The position numbers were made by a program, and so were the translations under genes. A stretch of DNA of 64,000 nt from Bacillota bacterium. Its GTDB lineage: Bacteria > Bacillota > Clostridia > Acetivibrionales > DTU013. This document shows positions 25,665 through 33,686 of the stretch, piece by piece. The DNA lies in the NCBI GenBank assembly GCA_023412915.1, contig JAEZRE010000004.1:149617-213616 (forward strand). The letters are read 5' to 3'. The notes beneath the pieces are model-generated. The model was given only the letters and a program-made list of their open reading frames with translations. It ran no database searches and was not told the origin of the DNA. The number at the start of each line of letters is the position of its first letter. The stretch's first letter is position 1.

Positions 25665-26090
25665 TTATTTTACTCCCGCAAAGAAAGCATGCAATTTATG
25701 AAGACCGGAGCCGAATATCATCATCGGGCAGGCTACTGCCGTTTCAATGCCGGCCGCGGCGCATTCGTCAATCAGAGCCTTGTCTGCGGTTTTGCCGATA
25801 TGGAACAGAATTTTTTTGACGCCGCTGTTTTTCAACTGTTTCACAGCTTCTCCGGCGTTCTTATTACTCGTTAGTACATAAGCGGTGGTTGGAATTTTCG
25901 GCAACTCGCTCAGACTGTTGTAGACTTTTATGTCGTATTTGCCGTCCAGCTTGGGGTTTACAGGATAGACCTTGTAACCAGCGTTTGTCATTGCTTTGTA
26001 GATAGAACCGCTGAATTGGGGATTGCGGCTCGAGTACCCCATGAATATAATTTCCTTGTCCGTGAAAAATTCGTTTCTCAACTTACCCAT
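25665..26090 (-). CDS. CoA-binding Rossmann-fold protein (YccU-like)
   Basis: A 141-residue protein of the CoA_binding superfamily, related to the N-terminal nucleotide domain of succinyl-CoA synthetases and acyl-CoA synthetases. The pattern is IIFMGYSSRNPQFSGSIYKAM, KVYPVNPKLDG, and later GVKKILFHIG and AVACPMMIFG. It ends 15 bp before the RnfD-RnfC fusion and must be in the same operon. GGGAG precedes the ATG. The pairing suggests that it binds CoA or a nucleotide as a regulator or partner of the membrane oxidoreductase, but this is inference. Confidence 0.8.
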   Translation of the reverse strand: MGKLRNEFFTDKEIIFMGYSSRNPQFSGSIYKAMTNAGYKVYPVNPKLDGKYDIKVYNSLSELPKIPTTAYVLTSNKNAGEAVKQLKNSGVKKILFHIGKTADKALIDECAAAGIETAVACPMMIFGSGLHKLHAFFAGVK

Positions 26091-26147
26091 AATAATTCTC
26101 CCTTTCTTTATAGGTATACATTGGATTTAAATATATATACGGGAATT

Positions 26148-26861
26148 TTATCTACTTGTTTGCTCATTTGCCTCTCCTTCGGTTTTGATCCTCCAGAGGA
26201 ACCTGTAAAAAGGTACGAGCTCCTTGAAACAATCCTTCACTATATCGGTAAGCTTTGGGCTGAAAAGGAGCTTGTCGGGCTTTTTGGTACACATGTAATA
26301 AATGTTTTTCCTCTGGTACCAGTCCAGCAGATCATCAGGCTTCGTGCCGGCATACAGCTTTTTGTATTTTTCTCCCTCCATCACGAACAGTTCCTGATTT
26401 TCGTACATCGCCTTAATTTCAGCAAACCCGGGATCGTTATCGTCGATCATCTCCCTCAGTCGCTCTAGCGTGGGCTTTGTTGTCGTATAGAAGCCCATTC
26501 CGTAGCGGTACAAGTCGGGAGTCACTTCGAAGAAGAAGGCGGGATCATAGAGCCAGTCCCTCCCCACCCTTCTGAAAGTGATCCAGACAGAGGTCTTGTA
26601 GGGCGTTTTGTCCTTTGAAAATCTGGTATCCCTGTATATTCTCGATATTGTCTTGCCTAGCTCGGGCCTTGTTTCGAGGCCGGAATCTACGGAAAGCATA
26701 AAAGGTGTCAGCTCTTTTACAAGCAGCTTGAAAGGTTCGGCGACATCGTTCAGATATCTCTGTTTGTTCTCCTCAAACCAGGCCTTGTTGTTGTTGAACT
26801 GCAGCTCCATCAAAAACTGCAGCGCGGTTGGCGAAAAACCCTTGAAAAAACTGTTGTCCAT
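26148..26861 (-). CDS. DUF2461/TIGR02453 family protein
   Basis: A 237-residue protein of a widespread family of unknown function. The diagnostic core ISRIYRDTRFSKDKTPYKT (~72-90) and WFEENKQRYLNDV near the N-terminus are present, as is the RYGMGFYTTTKPTLERLR segment. The ATG at 26861 has GGAG about 10 bases upstream; a TTG three codons earlier abuts that site and is unlikely to be used. It sits 27 bp after the glycosyltransferase gene in the same direction. Confidence 0.85.
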   Translation of the reverse strand: MDNSFFKGFSPTALQFLMELQFNNNKAWFEENKQRYLNDVAEPFKLLVKELTPFMLSVDSGLETRPELGKTISRIYRDTRFSKDKTPYKTSVWITFRRVGRDWLYDPAFFFEVTPDLYRYGMGFYTTTKPTLERLREMIDDNDPGFAEIKAMYENQELFVMEGEKYKKLYAGTKPDDLLDWYQRKNIYYMCTKKPDKLLFSPKLTDIVKDCFKELVPFYRFLWRIKTEGEANEQTSR

Positions 26862-26888
26862 AAAAATCAAGCTCCGTTCAAATAGAAG

Positions 26889-27839
26889 TTATACCTTAAG
26901 CAATACTATTATTATCGATGTAAGACTCAGGCATATATTGACCAGGCACAAGAACATGACGGCCTGTTTGGGGTTCAGTCCCGCAGAGATCAGCCTGTAG
27001 TGCGCCTGACTCCTGTCGGCCTTGTAAAAAGGCTTTCCCTGTTGAAACCTTTTCAAAACGACAAATAAATTATCCAGTATCGGCACGCCCAGCGCCAGGA
27101 TCGGAACGAACAGCGACAGCACCGTGGCCTGCTTGAACGCGCCGTCGAGCGCAATTATACCGAGGATGAAGCCCATAAGGCCGGCGCCGGCGTCGCCCAT
27201 GAATATTTTTGCAGGAGGCCTGTTATATTTAAGATACCCTAGCGCTACGCCTACAAGTATTATCGCCATCAATGCGGATTTTGGCTGGTTCTTCGCAAGT
27301 GCCGCTATGAACAGCGTCACGGCGGAGATGGTCGACAGGCTGCCCGCCAGACCGTCCAGCCCGTCTGAGAAATTGATCACGGTAATTACGCCAAAAAGCC
27401 AGGTTACGGTCAATATGAACTGCAGCGGCACGGGTAGCGTTATATATGAATGATCGAACGGATTTGAAAAACCTGTGAAGACAACACCCGAAAAATATGC
27501 GATCACAGCTGCGGACGACTGTACGAGGAACTTTGGAAAAGCCGGAAAGTCGAGACCGTGAGTCTTGTACCAGTCATCGACTATGCCTATGCCCAGCACG
27601 AGTATGCAGCCGAATATTATACCGATGTTTCTTTTGGTGAAACCGCCAGAAAAAATAACGTAGGTACCTACAAAGCCTATAAATATACCTATGCTCGCCA
27701 GGTGCGGGGTGGGCTCCTTGTGTATCTTCCTCTCGGTGGGCCGGTCTACAAAGCCTATTTTCAGCGCAAGCTTCCTAAGCGGTGGTATCAGTAAATATAC
27801 GCACGCAAAAGCGGACGCAAAGGCAAACAGATAGTTCAT
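26889..27839 (-). CDS. WecA/TagO-like undecaprenyl-phosphate sugar-1-phosphate transferase
   Basis: A 316-residue polytopic membrane enzyme that transfers a UDP-HexNAc phosphate-sugar to undecaprenyl phosphate, starting teichoic acid or other glycopolymer synthesis. About ten hydrophobic helices are visible. Family motifs include the DDWYK loop, NFSDGLDGLAG and KIFMGDAGAGLMG. The C-terminal substrate loop reads DRSQAHYRL where the family usually has a DR.H.HHRL pattern. The start at 27839 has GGGTGAG in front; an upstream in-frame ATG (27857) has none. Its product could feed the LCP ligase encoded at 8.2 kb. Confidence 0.88.
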   Translation of the reverse strand: MNYLFAFASAFACVYLLIPPLRKLALKIGFVDRPTERKIHKEPTPHLASIGIFIGFVGTYVIFSGGFTKRNIGIIFGCILVLGIGIVDDWYKTHGLDFPAFPKFLVQSSAAVIAYFSGVVFTGFSNPFDHSYITLPVPLQFILTVTWLFGVITVINFSDGLDGLAGSLSTISAVTLFIAALAKNQPKSALMAIILVGVALGYLKYNRPPAKIFMGDAGAGLMGFILGIIALDGAFKQATVLSLFVPILALGVPILDNLFVVLKRFQQGKPFYKADRSQAHYRLISAGLNPKQAVMFLCLVNICLSLTSIIIVLLKV

Positions 27840-27873
27840 AATTCTCACCCGTTTCATTTGTTATAGACATTCA

Positions 27874-27920
27874 AAACGGGACGTTCACTGTAATGTTGGT
27901 AATTACTGGACGTCCCGTTT
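27874..27920 (-). terminator. Hairpin between the GntR gene and the WecA-like gene
   Basis: AAACGGGACGT (27874-27884) and ACGTCCCGTTT (27910-27920) form a perfect 11-bp stem. An inner GTAAT/ATTAC pair lies within the loop. On the minus strand the stem runs into TTTTG. It probably terminates the GntR transcript. Confidence 0.6.
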
Positions 27921-27958
27921 CCTATTATATCACAATATTTATTAATAAAAAGTTAAAA

Positions 27959-28699
27959 CTATTTGCTGTTCTCAAACACGAGCTGGCTCTTGTCAGCGCG
28001 GTATTTAGCCACTATATACTCCACAAGCTGGCCGCTTTTGGAATAGAGCAGATTTTCGATCCTGATTAGCGGATGCCCTGTTTGAACTTGCAAGTATTGA
28101 GCTTCCGACTGGTCCGTATAAACCACCTCAAGCGTACTGCGCGTTTTTACAGGCAGAAGCGGGTACTTTCCCCTGAGTATGTCATATGAGGGCTTTTTGG
28201 CCTTTATGTCTTCAATTATCTCAGGAAACAGCTGAAGCGGTATGTATGAAGTATTGTATGATAAAATACTGTTTCTTTCCGTCGTTATAAATTTGATTTC
28301 AGCGAATGCCGTATCCTGGGCACGGCCCTGTAAACCGAATGCATTTTCGAGACAGGGTGCGTCACCAAGCTTGATAGCACGTATTGACAATATGTTGTGC
28401 TGACCTGGATCCTGGCTGTCCAGAATGGAATCCGTAAAGCCGCTGAAGTTCTTAATGTCTACTTTGGTCTTCGCCTTGGCGACAAAGGTCCCCTTCCCTT
28501 TTTCCTTGTAAAGATAACCATTGTTCGTCAATTCGCTTATGGCCTGGCGCACGGTTGGACGGCTTATGTCGTATTGCTCGCAAAGCTCCTGTTCGGAAGG
28601 TATTTTGGACTGTTCGTGAAATTCTCCCGATTCTATCTTCTCAATGATCAGATGCTTAAGCTGGCTATATAAAGGTACGTTGCTGTATTTATTAATCAC
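27959..28699 (-). CDS. GntR/HutC-family transcriptional regulator
   Basis: A 246-residue regulator. The N-terminal winged helix (~8-70: VPLYSQLKHLIIEKIESGEF, SRPTVRQAISELTNNGYLY, KGKGTFVA) is followed by a UTRA ligand-binding domain typical of the HutC subfamily. The likely start is GTG at 28699, with GGAGG 6 bases ahead; upstream in-frame codons lack a site. HutC proteins sense sugars, amino acids or nucleosides. It lies about 220 bp downstream of purB, beyond a terminator, and an inverted repeat overlaps its own promoter. Confidence 0.88.
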   Translation of the reverse strand: MINKYSNVPLYSQLKHLIIEKIESGEFHEQSKIPSEQELCEQYDISRPTVRQAISELTNNGYLYKEKGKGTFVAKAKTKVDIKNFSGFTDSILDSQDPGQHNILSIRAIKLGDAPCLENAFGLQGRAQDTAFAEIKFITTERNSILSYNTSYIPLQLFPEIIEDIKAKKPSYDILRGKYPLLPVKTRSTLEVVYTDQSEAQYLQVQTGHPLIRIENLLYSKSGQLVEYIVAKYRADKSQLVFENSK

Positions 28700-28756
28700 T
28701 GCAAACCTCCACATATTTAGTAAACATAGCAGCACATAATTACATCATTACTAATT

Positions 28757-28789
28757 CTATATGATAAAATTATGCAATTCAACATAATT
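28757..28789 (-). promoter_or_regulatory. GntR gene promoter with inverted-repeat operator candidate
   Basis: On the minus strand TTGAAT (28782-28777) and TATAGA (28762-28757) are spaced 14 bp. AATTATG-N8-CATAATT (28768-28789) is a perfect 7-bp inverted repeat covering the -35 box. Autoregulation is the obvious hypothesis; the spacing is short, so the promoter call is weak. Confidence 0.35.
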
Positions 28790-28849
28790 CTATATAATTT
28801 TGCAACCTTATTTTCGGCAATTTTTACAAAGGAGAATTTGCCGAGCCGC

Positions 28850-28894
28850 AAAAAAGCAGATTCGAAAGGCTTGGTAACACCCGACGAACCTGCT
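28850..28894 (-). terminator. Intrinsic terminator of purB
   Basis: On the minus strand AGCAGGTTCG pairs with CGAATCTGCT (one G-T pair) and is followed directly by TTTTTT. The loop contains GGGTGTTACC, which can form an inner stem. Confidence 0.7.
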
Positions 28895-28922
28895 CGTTAA
28901 AGCTCCGAAAATTTTTATATTG

Positions 28923-30350
28923 TCACACCTTCAGTTCCACATGAACCTCGCCTGTTTTGGCATTCCTTATTTTCGGGCTGACTTCATTCTCGATAAATTC
29001 GGTAACCTGTTCAGCGGAGCGCCCAATGTAATTTGAAGGCTCCATAACGTTCAATATCTCTTCCCTGCTCAAACCGAACATCGGATCGTTGGCAATACGG
29101 TCCACAAGGTCGTTCTTCAAGCCGTAGACCTTGACCTGTTTGCCAGCCTCCATGGAATGCACGCGGATCCTTTCGTGCAGCTCCTGCCGGTCCCCTCCCC
29201 TTTTTACGGCTTCCATCATTATATTCTCGGTTGCCATGAACGGGAGTTCGTCAAGCACATGCTTTTCGATGACCTTCGGATACACTACGAGCCCGCCCGC
29301 AATGTTGATATATATGTTCAGAATCGCATCGACGGCGAGAAAGGCTTCCGGTACGCTGATGCGCTTGTTTGCCGAATCGTCGAGCGTACGTTCGAACCAT
29401 TGGGTAGCGGCGGTTATTGCCGGGTTGAGCGCATCGACTATAACGTATCTGGCCAAAGAGTCAATGCGTTCCGCGCGCATAGGGTTTCTCTTGTATGCCA
29501 TCGCGGAAGAACCTATCTGCTTTTCCTCAAAAGGCTCCTCGAGTTCCTTCATGCTTTGCAGCAACCGCATGTCGTAACTGAACTTGCTTGCGCTCTGGGC
29601 AATGCCGGCCAGTACGTTCAAGACCCTGCTGTCCTGCTTTCTGGTATATGTCTGGCCCGATACCGGGTAAACACTGTCAAAGCCCATTTTTTCGGCAATC
29701 AGCTTATCCAGCTTTCTCACTTTCTCGCTGTCGTTGTCGAAAAGCTCCATAAAACTGGCCTGGGTTCCGGTAGTACCTTTGCTTCCGAGCAATTTCATAT
29801 TTGAAAGGATGTATTCGACGTCGTCGAGGTCTATGAGAAGATCCTGCAACCAGAGACATGCCCTCTTACCCACGGTTACGAGCTGCGCCGGCTGGAAATG
29901 CGTAAACCCGAGCGTAGGCAGGCTCCTGTATTTCATTGCGAAATCCGAAAGCTTTTCAATAGCAGCCACGAGCTTCTGTCTGATCAATTCCAGCGCGTCA
30001 TGCATTATGATAATGTCAGTATTATCGCCTACATAACACGAGGTTGCACCGAGATGGATTATGCCCCTGGCCTTTGGACACTGTTCGCCGTATGCGTGCA
30101 CGTGAGCCATGACGTCGTGGCGCACTTCTTTTTCCTTTTGTTCCGCCGTTTCATAATTGATATCGTCTTTGAACTGCCGCAGCTCTTCGAGCTGTTCATC
30201 GGTAATATTGAGTCCAAGCTCCTTTTCAGCCTCTGCAAGCGCTATCCAGAGCCTTCTCCAGGTCCGGAACTTCCTGTCCGGGGAGAACAGCTCCTGCATT
30301 TCGCCACTGGCGTATCTTGCGTTAAAAGGGCTTTCATATGTATTTCTCAA
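28923..30350 (-). CDS. purB: Adenylosuccinate lyase
   Basis: A 475-residue fumarase/aspartase-superfamily lyase that acts twice in purine biosynthesis (SAICAR to AICAR, adenylosuccinate to AMP). The signature loop is GSSAMAYKRNPMRAERI (~280-296), with HLGATSCYVGDN (~100) and GFTHFQPAQL also conserved. The likely start is a TTG, with GGAGGTG about 8 bases upstream; the next ATG lies far downstream. It is a single-gene unit here, flanked by terminators on both sides and away from other pur genes. Confidence 0.95.
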   Translation of the reverse strand: MRNTYESPFNARYASGEMQELFSPDRKFRTWRRLWIALAEAEKELGLNITDEQLEELRQFKDDINYETAEQKEKEVRHDVMAHVHAYGEQCPKARGIIHLGATSCYVGDNTDIIIMHDALELIRQKLVAAIEKLSDFAMKYRSLPTLGFTHFQPAQLVTVGKRACLWLQDLLIDLDDVEYILSNMKLLGSKGTTGTQASFMELFDNDSEKVRKLDKLIAEKMGFDSVYPVSGQTYTRKQDSRVLNVLAGIAQSASKFSYDMRLLQSMKELEEPFEEKQIGSSAMAYKRNPMRAERIDSLARYVIVDALNPAITAATQWFERTLDDSANKRISVPEAFLAVDAILNIYINIAGGLVVYPKVIEKHVLDELPFMATENIMMEAVKRGGDRQELHERIRVHSMEAGKQVKVYGLKNDLVDRIANDPMFGLSREEILNVMEPSNYIGRSAEQVTEFIENEVSPKIRNAKTGEVHVELKV

Positions 30351-30444
30351 CTACAGCACCTCCGGTATCTGCTTCTGTTTACACATTTTTATTATATCTT
30401 TCGTATCCTTAAAAATCTACTTTATTCTTCCCGAAAAGCCCGAC

Positions 30445-30474
30445 AAAAAAAGCGCGGGATTTGTGCAATCCCGC
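30445..30474 (-). terminator. Intrinsic terminator of the aminotransferase gene
   Basis: GCGGGATT (30454-30461) and AATCCCGC (30467-30474) form a perfect stem, followed on the minus strand by a run of seven T residues (30451-30445). Confidence 0.88.
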
Positions 30475-30564
30475 CAGATACTTATAAATATGAAGTTTGG
30501 TATCATCCCGAAGGATGTCTCACCCAGAATGATTATAATATTGCCAAATCGCCGATGCAAGTGT

Positions 30565-31845
30565 TTATTGCAGCAGCTTTTTGATAGACACTATCTGAAC
30601 ACAGGTACAAAGCAGTTCCATGGCTGTTTTCAGCTCGGTAAGCGGAGGCAGTGTCGGGGCGATCCTTATGTTCCGGTCCTGCGGATCCTTTCCGTAAGGA
30701 TAGGTCGAACCTGCCGGAGTGAGGACCACACCTGCGTCAGCAGCCATTTTTATCGTTGCCGCAGCGCAGCCGGGCATAGTGTTGAAGCTGATGAAATAGC
30801 CTCCGTTCGGCTTGTTCCAGGTTGCTATGTTCTTGCCGCCAAGCTCTGCTTCAAGCAGATCGAGCACCATGCCGAACTTGGGTCTGAGTATCGCGGCCTG
30901 CTTTTTCATTTGAGCATTGATACCGTCAATATTCTTCAGGAAATGAACGTGCCTCAGCTGATTGAGCTTATCCGGACCGATGGTTTTTACAGCCAGCAGC
31001 TTCCTGATCTGCGCGAGGTTCTTCTCGCTGGCTGCCATCATCGCAATGCCGGCGCCGGGGAAGGTAATCTTCGAGGTGGATGCAAAAACGAAAACTCTTT
31101 CCGGGTTTCCGGCGTTCTTGCAGGCTTCCATCATATTCTTAAGGTGATCGGGGCTGTCTGACAGATGGTGCACGACATAAGCGTTATCCCAGAAGATCCT
31201 GAAGTCGTTCGCAGCGGTCTTCATAGAAGCGAGCCTGTCGACAACCTCGTCTGAGTAGGTTATTCCGTCGGGATTGCTGTATTTGGGAGTACACCAGATA
31301 CCCTTGACGGACTCGTCGCTTGCCGCCAGCTTCTCGACTGCATCCATGTCGGGTCCGTCGCTTTTCATATCAACGGTTATCATTTCTATGCCGAAGAGCT
31401 CGGTTATGGCAAAATGCCTGTCATATCCCGGGCTCGGGCAGATAAACCTGACCTTGGGCAGTTTGTTCCAGGGTGTTTTGCTGTCGCAAACGCCGAAATT
31501 CATGGCTCTGTCTATAGCGTCATACATCATGCTGAGACTTGAATTGTCGCCTAGTATGATCTCTTTTGGACTCACCTCGAGCAGCTGCGCGAAAAGCTCC
31601 TTGGCCTCGGGGATTCCGTCCGTCAGTCCATAATTGCGCGCATCCATACCGTTGGAGAGCTTGCAGCTATCTTCAGGTCCGGGGAATGCAAGCATTTCCA
31701 TGGATAAATCCAACTGATCCGCTCCAGGCCTTCCCCTGGACATATCCAGTTTTAAATTTTCAGATACAAAACCTGCATATTTTTCATTTAAGGAAACGAG
31801 CCTTTTGTTGAGCTCTTCCGTGGTGAGCTTGGTAAAATCTATCAT
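30565..31845 (-). CDS. Class I PLP aminotransferase, MocR/aspartate-type subgroup
   Basis: A 426-residue aminotransferase. LDMSRGRPGADQLDLS, NYGLTDGIPEAKELFA, PSPGYDRHF, PDG near ~200, DNAYVVHHL, and the PLP-lysine segment FASTSKITFPGAG are visible. NIRIAPTLPP carries the C-terminal substrate-binding Arg. This pattern fits the subgroup that includes the Corynebacterium aspartate aminotransferase (PF12897). The start at 31845 is chosen because GGGGG precedes it; the frame extends five codons further. It is monocistronic. Confidence 0.87.
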   Translation of the reverse strand: MIDFTKLTTEELNKRLVSLNEKYAGFVSENLKLDMSRGRPGADQLDLSMEMLAFPGPEDSCKLSNGMDARNYGLTDGIPEAKELFAQLLEVSPKEIILGDNSSLSMMYDAIDRAMNFGVCDSKTPWNKLPKVRFICPSPGYDRHFAITELFGIEMITVDMKSDGPDMDAVEKLAASDESVKGIWCTPKYSNPDGITYSDEVVDRLASMKTAANDFRIFWDNAYVVHHLSDSPDHLKNMMEACKNAGNPERVFVFASTSKITFPGAGIAMMAASEKNLAQIRKLLAVKTIGPDKLNQLRHVHFLKNIDGINAQMKKQAAILRPKFGMVLDLLEAELGGKNIATWNKPNGGYFISFNTMPGCAAATIKMAADAGVVLTPAGSTYPYGKDPQDRNIRIAPTLPPLTELKTAMELLCTCVQIVSIKKLLQ

Positions 31846-31959
31846 CAAAGCAACCCCCATTATGACTACGTTGTTGTTATTTTAATATATTTATATCGAT
31901 TTTGCAAGTCATGAGTGCTAAAATTTCAAAAAAAATAATAATAAAATAAATAATAAAAA

Positions 31960-31988
31960 AATAATGCAGGATACAGACCTGCATTATT
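31960..31988 (-). terminator. Terminator at the end of the rplS-to-M19 gene run
   Basis: AATAATGCAGG (31960-31970) and CCTGCATTATT (31978-31988) form a perfect 11-bp stem with a T-rich minus-strand tail (TTTTTTATTA). It lies 63 bp after the M19 stop. Confidence 0.82.
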
Positions 31989-32050
31989 CATTTTGTAATA
32001 AAATTGTATTCAAGATATGTTAAAAATGATATTAGAAATAAGGCGTGATA

Positions 32051-32986
32051 TTATTTCAGAACGTGCCTCAGCACTCTCATTAAATTCATACCCGCAAACT
32101 TTTCTATGAAGCTTTGGCTGTAATTGAGCCGTGCTAACTGTTCAAAAAGCACCGGGAGCAGGTGTGCGCTGTCAAGTCCGTCAGGAGCCGATTCGATACC
32201 GTCGTAATCGGTGCCTATGCCGATATGGTCCTCTCCTACGACCGAGCATATATATTCTATATGTCTTAGGACATCATCCATTGTAGCCTTGGGAGAATTG
32301 TTGAGGAAATGGGTGTAAAAGTTTATGCCGATTACTCCTCCGTTGTTTTTTATTGCCAGTAACTGCGAATCCCTCAGGTTCCTCGGGTGGTCGCAAACGG
32401 CCCTGGCGTTCGAATGAGATGCGATGACGGGCTTGGTGACAAGAGCCATGACGTCGTTGAAGCTGGCCTCGCAAAGGTGCGAAACGTCCACAAGCATGCC
32501 GATACGTTCCATTTCGGATACCACCTGCCGTCCGAATTCGGAAAGTCCTCCGCCATTGGTTTCTTCGGCGCCATCGGCCAGCAGGTTCCTATGGTTCCAC
32601 GCTAGCAGCATGCTTCTGACCCCGAGCCTGTACAATTGCCTCAGGACTGATAATTCACCGTTCAGGCACTCACCGCCTTCTATCGAGAGCAGAGCGGCAA
32701 TCTTTCCGTCCAAAATAGCCTTGTCAATATCCTGCGCATCAATACATACCTTGATTTTATCGGGGTACTTTTCTTCGGCCAGATAAACCTGGTCGATAAT
32801 AGATAATACTTTCGTCAATTCAATGTTCCTGAACTGTACGGGATATGCGAAGGCAGCGAAGAATTGCAGCCTGTCACGCGTATCGCAAAGCTTTTTAAGG
32901 TTCAGTTGAAATTCATTTTCATAAAAATCGGCGCCGGACTCCTGCACGGATAGCGCCGTATCGCAATGTGCGTCAGCTATAAGCAT
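32051..32986 (-). CDS. M19-family membrane (renal-type) dipeptidase
   Basis: A 311-residue zinc dipeptidase of the amidohydrolase superfamily. Metal-site motifs are visible: DAHCDTALS at the N-terminus, LLSIEGGECLNG (Glu), VDVSHLCEASF and PVIASHSNARAVCDHPRNL (two His), and GIGTDYDGIES. Family members cleave L-Xaa-D-Xaa or dehydro dipeptides and may recycle peptidoglycan peptides. No signal peptide is seen, so it is cytoplasmic here. It is the last gene of a long minus-strand run; its ATG overlaps the stop of yraN by one base. Confidence 0.9.
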   Translation of the reverse strand: MLIADAHCDTALSVQESGADFYENEFQLNLKKLCDTRDRLQFFAAFAYPVQFRNIELTKVLSIIDQVYLAEEKYPDKIKVCIDAQDIDKAILDGKIAALLSIEGGECLNGELSVLRQLYRLGVRSMLLAWNHRNLLADGAEETNGGGLSEFGRQVVSEMERIGMLVDVSHLCEASFNDVMALVTKPVIASHSNARAVCDHPRNLRDSQLLAIKNNGGVIGINFYTHFLNNSPKATMDDVLRHIEYICSVVGEDHIGIGTDYDGIESAPDGLDSAHLLPVLFEQLARLNYSQSFIEKFAGMNLMRVLRHVLK

Positions 32987-33354
32987 CAGAAAGCACTCCT
33001 TATAAGATTAATATCTTGCAGAACGAACTTGTCATTTACTATTTTACCCATAACTTCAACTATATCAAAGCGCATGTTCTGCTCCCCCAGGTTTCTGGAT
33101 TTGATATAAGACCACGCGAGAGAGCGTATCTTCTGTCTTTTTGCATATCCGACGGCCTCGGCCGGAGTACCGAAAAGGTTGCCGGTCCTTGTCTTGACCT
33201 CGATAAAGCAAATATATTCTTTTTCAGCCGCAATGATGTCTACTTCTCCGAACCTGCCGGATCTGAAATTTCTCTCGAGTATACTGAAGCCGTCCCTGGC
33301 CAGGTAATCGGCAGCCAGCTGTTCGCCCACGCCGCCGAATTCTCTTTTATTCAT
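32986..33354 (-). CDS. yraN: YraN/UPF0102 family nuclease-like protein
   Basis: A 122-residue protein with the restriction-endonuclease-like UPF0102 core: NFRSGRFGEVDIIAAEKEYICFIEVKTRTG supplies the E...D...E-x-K residues. The function is unproven, though the fold suggests nucleic-acid cleavage. GGGGAG 6 bases before 33354 fixes the start; the frame is open to 33396. Its start overlaps the end of the FlhB-like gene by 8 bases and its stop overlaps the M19 start, so all three are tightly coupled. Confidence 0.9.
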   Translation of the reverse strand: MNKREFGGVGEQLAADYLARDGFSILERNFRSGRFGEVDIIAAEKEYICFIEVKTRTGNLFGTPAEAVGYAKRQKIRSLAWSYIKSRNLGEQNMRFDIVEVMGKIVNDKFVLQDINLIRSAF

Positions 33355-33646
33355 TGCTTTCTCCCCTTGCTTGGAGCCTGCTGTAGGAATCATCAAGGCT
33401 GTTTACGAATACGAGGACCTGTGCGATGACCTCGTACAGCTCGCGGGGTATTTCGTCGCCTACGTGCAGGTAATTCAGAGTATGGGCAAGCTTTGAGTCC
33501 TCATATAAAGGCACGTCGTTCTCCTTTGCCTTTTGCACGATCCTTTCAGCGACTTCGCCTTTGCCAAGAGCAACTATCTCGGGGGCGCCACCCTTTTCGG
33601 GATCATACCTGAGCGCGGCCGCCTCTTTTATTTTTTTTCTGTCCAT
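33347..33646 (-). CDS. Stand-alone FlhB C-terminal-like protein (YlqH type)
   Basis: A 99-residue protein matching only the cytoplasmic C-terminal domain of the flagellar export switch FlhB/YscU. It has AAALRYDPEKGGAPEIVALGKGEVAERIVQKAKENDVPLYEDSKLAHTL. The usual autocleavage motif NPTH is absent (YDPEKG in its place), as in other orphan copies. In Bacillus subtilis the equivalent gene ylqH lies in the same position downstream of rnhB and ylqG. It pairs with the FliK-like gene upstream; together they look like a partial flagellar switch module with no flagellar genes nearby. Confidence 0.85.
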   Translation of the reverse strand: MDRKKIKEAAALRYDPEKGGAPEIVALGKGEVAERIVQKAKENDVPLYEDSKLAHTLNYLHVGDEIPRELYEVIAQVLVFVNSLDDSYSRLQARGESNE

Positions 33647-33686
33647 AATTCAGCACCTGCCCCCTTCGCAATAGTCTTTCAATTAG

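Noticed and set aside
30157..31161. A 334-codon frame antisense to purB and the aminotransferase
   Set aside because: It crosses two real genes and the terminator between them.
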